Assembly: GCA_963663005.2 (NCBI GenBank)
Contig: CAXXHH010000014.1
Coordinates: forward strand, 611,576 to 675,575
Direction: 5' to 3'
Length of the DNA: 64,000 nucleotides
From: CAINVV01 sp963663005
GTDB lineage: Bacteria; Bacteroidota; Bacteroidia; Bacteroidales; Prolixibacteraceae
Positions 62,762-64,000 of the stretch are shown piece after piece; the first letter of the stretch is position 1; each line of letters starts with the position of its first letter. The position numbers and the translations under genes are program-made. The notes beneath the pieces were generated by a model, which was given only the letters and a program-made list of their open reading frames with translations, searched no databases and was not told where the DNA came from.

Positions 62762-63214
62762 TCAATTGTAATTCACAGTAACCTGGAAAGGCTCTTTGGC
62801 GTTGTAGTTGCCTGCAGACAGGATGCCGTTCGTGTTCAAGGTTGCAGCGATGCTGATCGTATTGTTAATGCTTTGAAGTGTGTTGGTCGGAGTTGAAGTG
62901 GTGGTGAAGTTACCAACAGTCAGGCTGGATTGTCCGTTGCTGACAACAACCTCGCTTGAAGGAAGAGTTACATCGAATGTATTCTGGCTGCCACCTTTTA
63001 TAGAAAATGAAGCTGCAGTTGCAGAAACATTCTTTTGACCCACGATGGTCTGATTGATGGTTAAGTCGGAGCCTTTCTCAATTCCGATCGGAGCTACCAC
63101 CTCTGCGTAGATGTTAGCATATGCTGTCATCTGAGCTTTTGAAGAGAATGTGAAAGCTAAGATGAAGATTGCGATTCCGATGGTAATTTTTGCTCTCATT
63201 TCGTGGGTCGTCAT
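62762..63214 (-). CDS. DUF4402 domain protein, exported
   Basis: 150 residues; an in-frame ATG at 63199 would give the more usual start MRAKITIG. The signal peptide runs to about SSKAQ. The rest is an all-beta domain with the DUF4402 pattern: VVAPIGIEKGSDLTI early, LPSSEVVVSNGQSSLTVGNF in the middle, and LSAGNYNAKEPFQVTVNYN at the end (last two strands). DUF4402 proteins are secreted and often compared with pilin-like or surface fibre subunits; function unknown. A good -7 box (minus strand, 63239-63232) lies 17 bp upstream of the first ATG. Confidence 0.85.
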   Translation of the reverse strand: MTTHEMRAKITIGIAIFILAFTFSSKAQMTAYANIYAEVVAPIGIEKGSDLTINQTIVGQKNVSATAASFSIKGGSQNTFDVTLPSSEVVVSNGQSSLTVGNFTTTSTPTNTLQSINNTISIAATLNTNGILSAGNYNAKEPFQVTVNYN

Positions 63215-63231
63215 TAACTGTTTTGTACAAG

Positions 63232-63239
63232 CAAAAATA
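63232..63239 (-). promoter_or_regulatory. -7 promoter element of the DUF4402 gene
   Basis: On the minus strand it reads TATTTTTG, matching TAnnTTTG, 17 bp before the ATG at 63214. The palindrome CCACG-CTC-CGTGG (63246-63258) lies just upstream and TGTAGG-N7-CCTACA (63305-63323) about 65 bp upstream; both could be operators. Confidence 0.55.
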
Positions 63240-63340
63240 TCTCCGCCACGCTCCGTGGACTATAAGGGAAATGGCAATACGACCTTCGGAGTTGCTGATT
63301 TTCATGTAGGTAAAATCCCTACAAAAAATTTGATTAGGTG

Positions 63341-63480
63341 ATTTGGCCGGTCAGCCAAATTGCGGGTGTGGGTACTAGCTGATCGTGTACAGGTCGAGAA
63401 TAATCACTCTTTCCAGCCCGCAGCTTCTGCTGTCGAGGGTGGAACCTTACGCATTTAGAGACTCTTTGGGGGAGTCCTTT
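63341..63480. other. hairpin-rich non-coding stretch
   Basis: Between the sulfatase-fold gene and the DUF4402 gene there are several stems: ATTTGGC-6-GCCAAAT (63341-63360), GCGGG (near 63362) with CCCGC (near 63417), GCAG-CTTCTGC near 63420, and GACTC-7-GAGTC (63460-63476). I see no gene here. It may be a terminator plus leader, or a structured RNA; I cannot name a family. Confidence 0.35.
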
Positions 63481-63488
63481 CAGAATCG

Positions 63489-64000
63489 TTAATCGGGAAG
63501 CAGACGGTTATCAGCCATCCTGTTATTGTATTGCTGGATGATTGCCTTTATTTTTTGCTCCAGAAACTCCTGCTGTTGGGGATTCTTACTGACCAGATTG
63601 TTTTTCAGAAGCGGATCCGAATCCCGGTCAAACAGGGCAACTGTTTTTGATCCATCAAATTGGATTACCCAATCATCCCAAACCATCTGAAATGCATTTC
63701 CGATATATTCAATTGCGAAATTGTCTGTTCGCGGATTGAAAAGATCCTTGCCGAAAGCAAAATAAGGTTTGTCATATCCCAGAAAATTCAAAATCGTAGG
63801 CATAATATCGATTTGCTGCGCTACACGTTTGTCTTCACACCCAGGCGCCAACTGACCTCCCGGCGTATAAAAAATAACAGGTACGCCAAAAGTGCCGACT
63901 GATGTTTTATGTATTTCGTGGTAACGGGTGCAGGTATGATCACCGGTGATAACGAAAATGGTGTTCTTAAACCAGGATTGTTTGGAGGCCAATTCGAAAA
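63489..64000 (-). CDS. LtaS-like sulfatase-fold membrane enzyme, C-terminal fragment (5' end outside window)
   Basis: The stop codon is at 63489 and the frame remains open to the window edge, giving the last ~170 residues. NTIFVITGDHT and HEIHKTSVGTFGVPVIFYTPGG are the metal-binding end of the sulfatase/alkaline-phosphatase-like catalytic domain as found in Bacteroidota lipoteichoic-acid-synthase-like proteins, and QQIDIMPTILNFLGYD is another family phrase. The N-terminal membrane helices expected for this family would lie outside. Probable role: phosphoglycerol or phosphoethanolamine-type transfer at the outer face of the inner membrane. A weak hairpin (63460-63476) lies downstream. Confidence 0.85.
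   Translation of the reverse strand, partial: FELASKQSWFKNTIFVITGDHTCTRYHEIHKTSVGTFGVPVIFYTPGGQLAPGCEDKRVAQQIDIMPTILNFLGYDKPYFAFGKDLFNPRTDNFAIEYIGNAFQMVWDDWVIQFDGSKTVALFDRDSDPLLKNNLVSKNPQQQEFLEQKIKAIIQQYNNRMADNRLLPD

Noticed and set aside
1..64000. CRISPR arrays, insertion sequences, tRNA/rRNA genes, prophage or conjugation genes
   Set aside because: I saw no repeat-spacer pattern, transposase, terminal inverted repeats with target duplication, or RNA gene sequence in the window.

Overview
The window comes from a Bacteroidota genome, most likely Bacteroidia/Bacteroidales, mid-40s GC by eye. It carries a SusC/SusD pair, DUF3823 and DUF4402 proteins, a type IX secretion sorting domain, and promoters resembling the Bacteroidota -7 element (TAnnTTTG) with no purine-rich ribosome sites. 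About 46 kb of it (roughly 5.0-55.5 kb) is one very large polysaccharide utilisation locus (PUL). The likely target is an alpha-mannose-rich glycan with fucose (or L-galactose), pentose and possibly uronic-acid or phosphate decorations. That target is an inference from enzyme families.

Layout. 1-4.8 kb: two exported Gfo/Idh/MocA oxidoreductases (the first cut by the window edge), a small DUF1761 membrane protein and an exported FAD oxidoreductase. 5.1-10.1 kb: membrane-tethered regulator 1, then a GH92 alpha-mannosidase. 10.4-37.6 kb: a long co-directional run with a GH99/GH71-like enzyme, GH92, a ceramidase-like protein, GH43, Gfo/Idh, a tandem alpha/beta-hydrolase, GH95, an unknown enzyme, alkaline phosphatase, a second GH99-like enzyme, two alpha-glucuronidase/GH20-clan-like enzymes, an enolase-superfamily dehydratase, two more GH92 and a metallophosphoesterase. 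37.7-46.5 kb: regulator 2, then SusC-SusD-DUF3823, closed by a strong hairpin. 46.7-55.5 kb: GH43, GH95, GH2-like, and a third GH99-like protein with a T9SS C-terminal domain. 55.5-64 kb lies outside the PUL: an HxlR/qorB divergent pair, a large beta-helix protein, a small outer-membrane-type protein, a PurF-like protein lacking the glutaminase cysteine, a DUF4402 protein and the 3' end of an LtaS-like sulfatase-fold gene.

The most interesting system is regulatory. No hybrid two-component sensor, ECF sigma/anti-sigma pair or SusR is visible. Instead there are two paralogous proteins with a signal peptide, a LamG-like domain, a kelch-like propeller, one membrane helix and a cytoplasmic SARP-type winged helix plus BTAD domain. 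Three operon starts (before 7901, 10419 and 40547) share a phased element. It has four TTAA(T) half-sites whose starts are 11, 33 and 12 bp apart, followed at a fixed distance by CTTTATTTGC. In two cases it lies directly downstream of a regulator gene. Direct repeats at about one helical turn are what SARP proteins recognise in actinobacteria, so a glycan-sensing, membrane-bound SARP regulon is a coherent and testable model.

The regulators would sense glycan in the periplasm and switch on the lone GH92, the long enzyme operon and the SusCD transporter. Surface and periplasmic GH99-like, GH92, GH95, GH43 and GH2 enzymes would then dismantle the glycan, with phosphatases and exported redox enzymes treating unusual substituents. 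A second repeated element, a 90-bp leader before 32090 and 46710 with a shorter relative before 23409, may mark secondary transcription starts.
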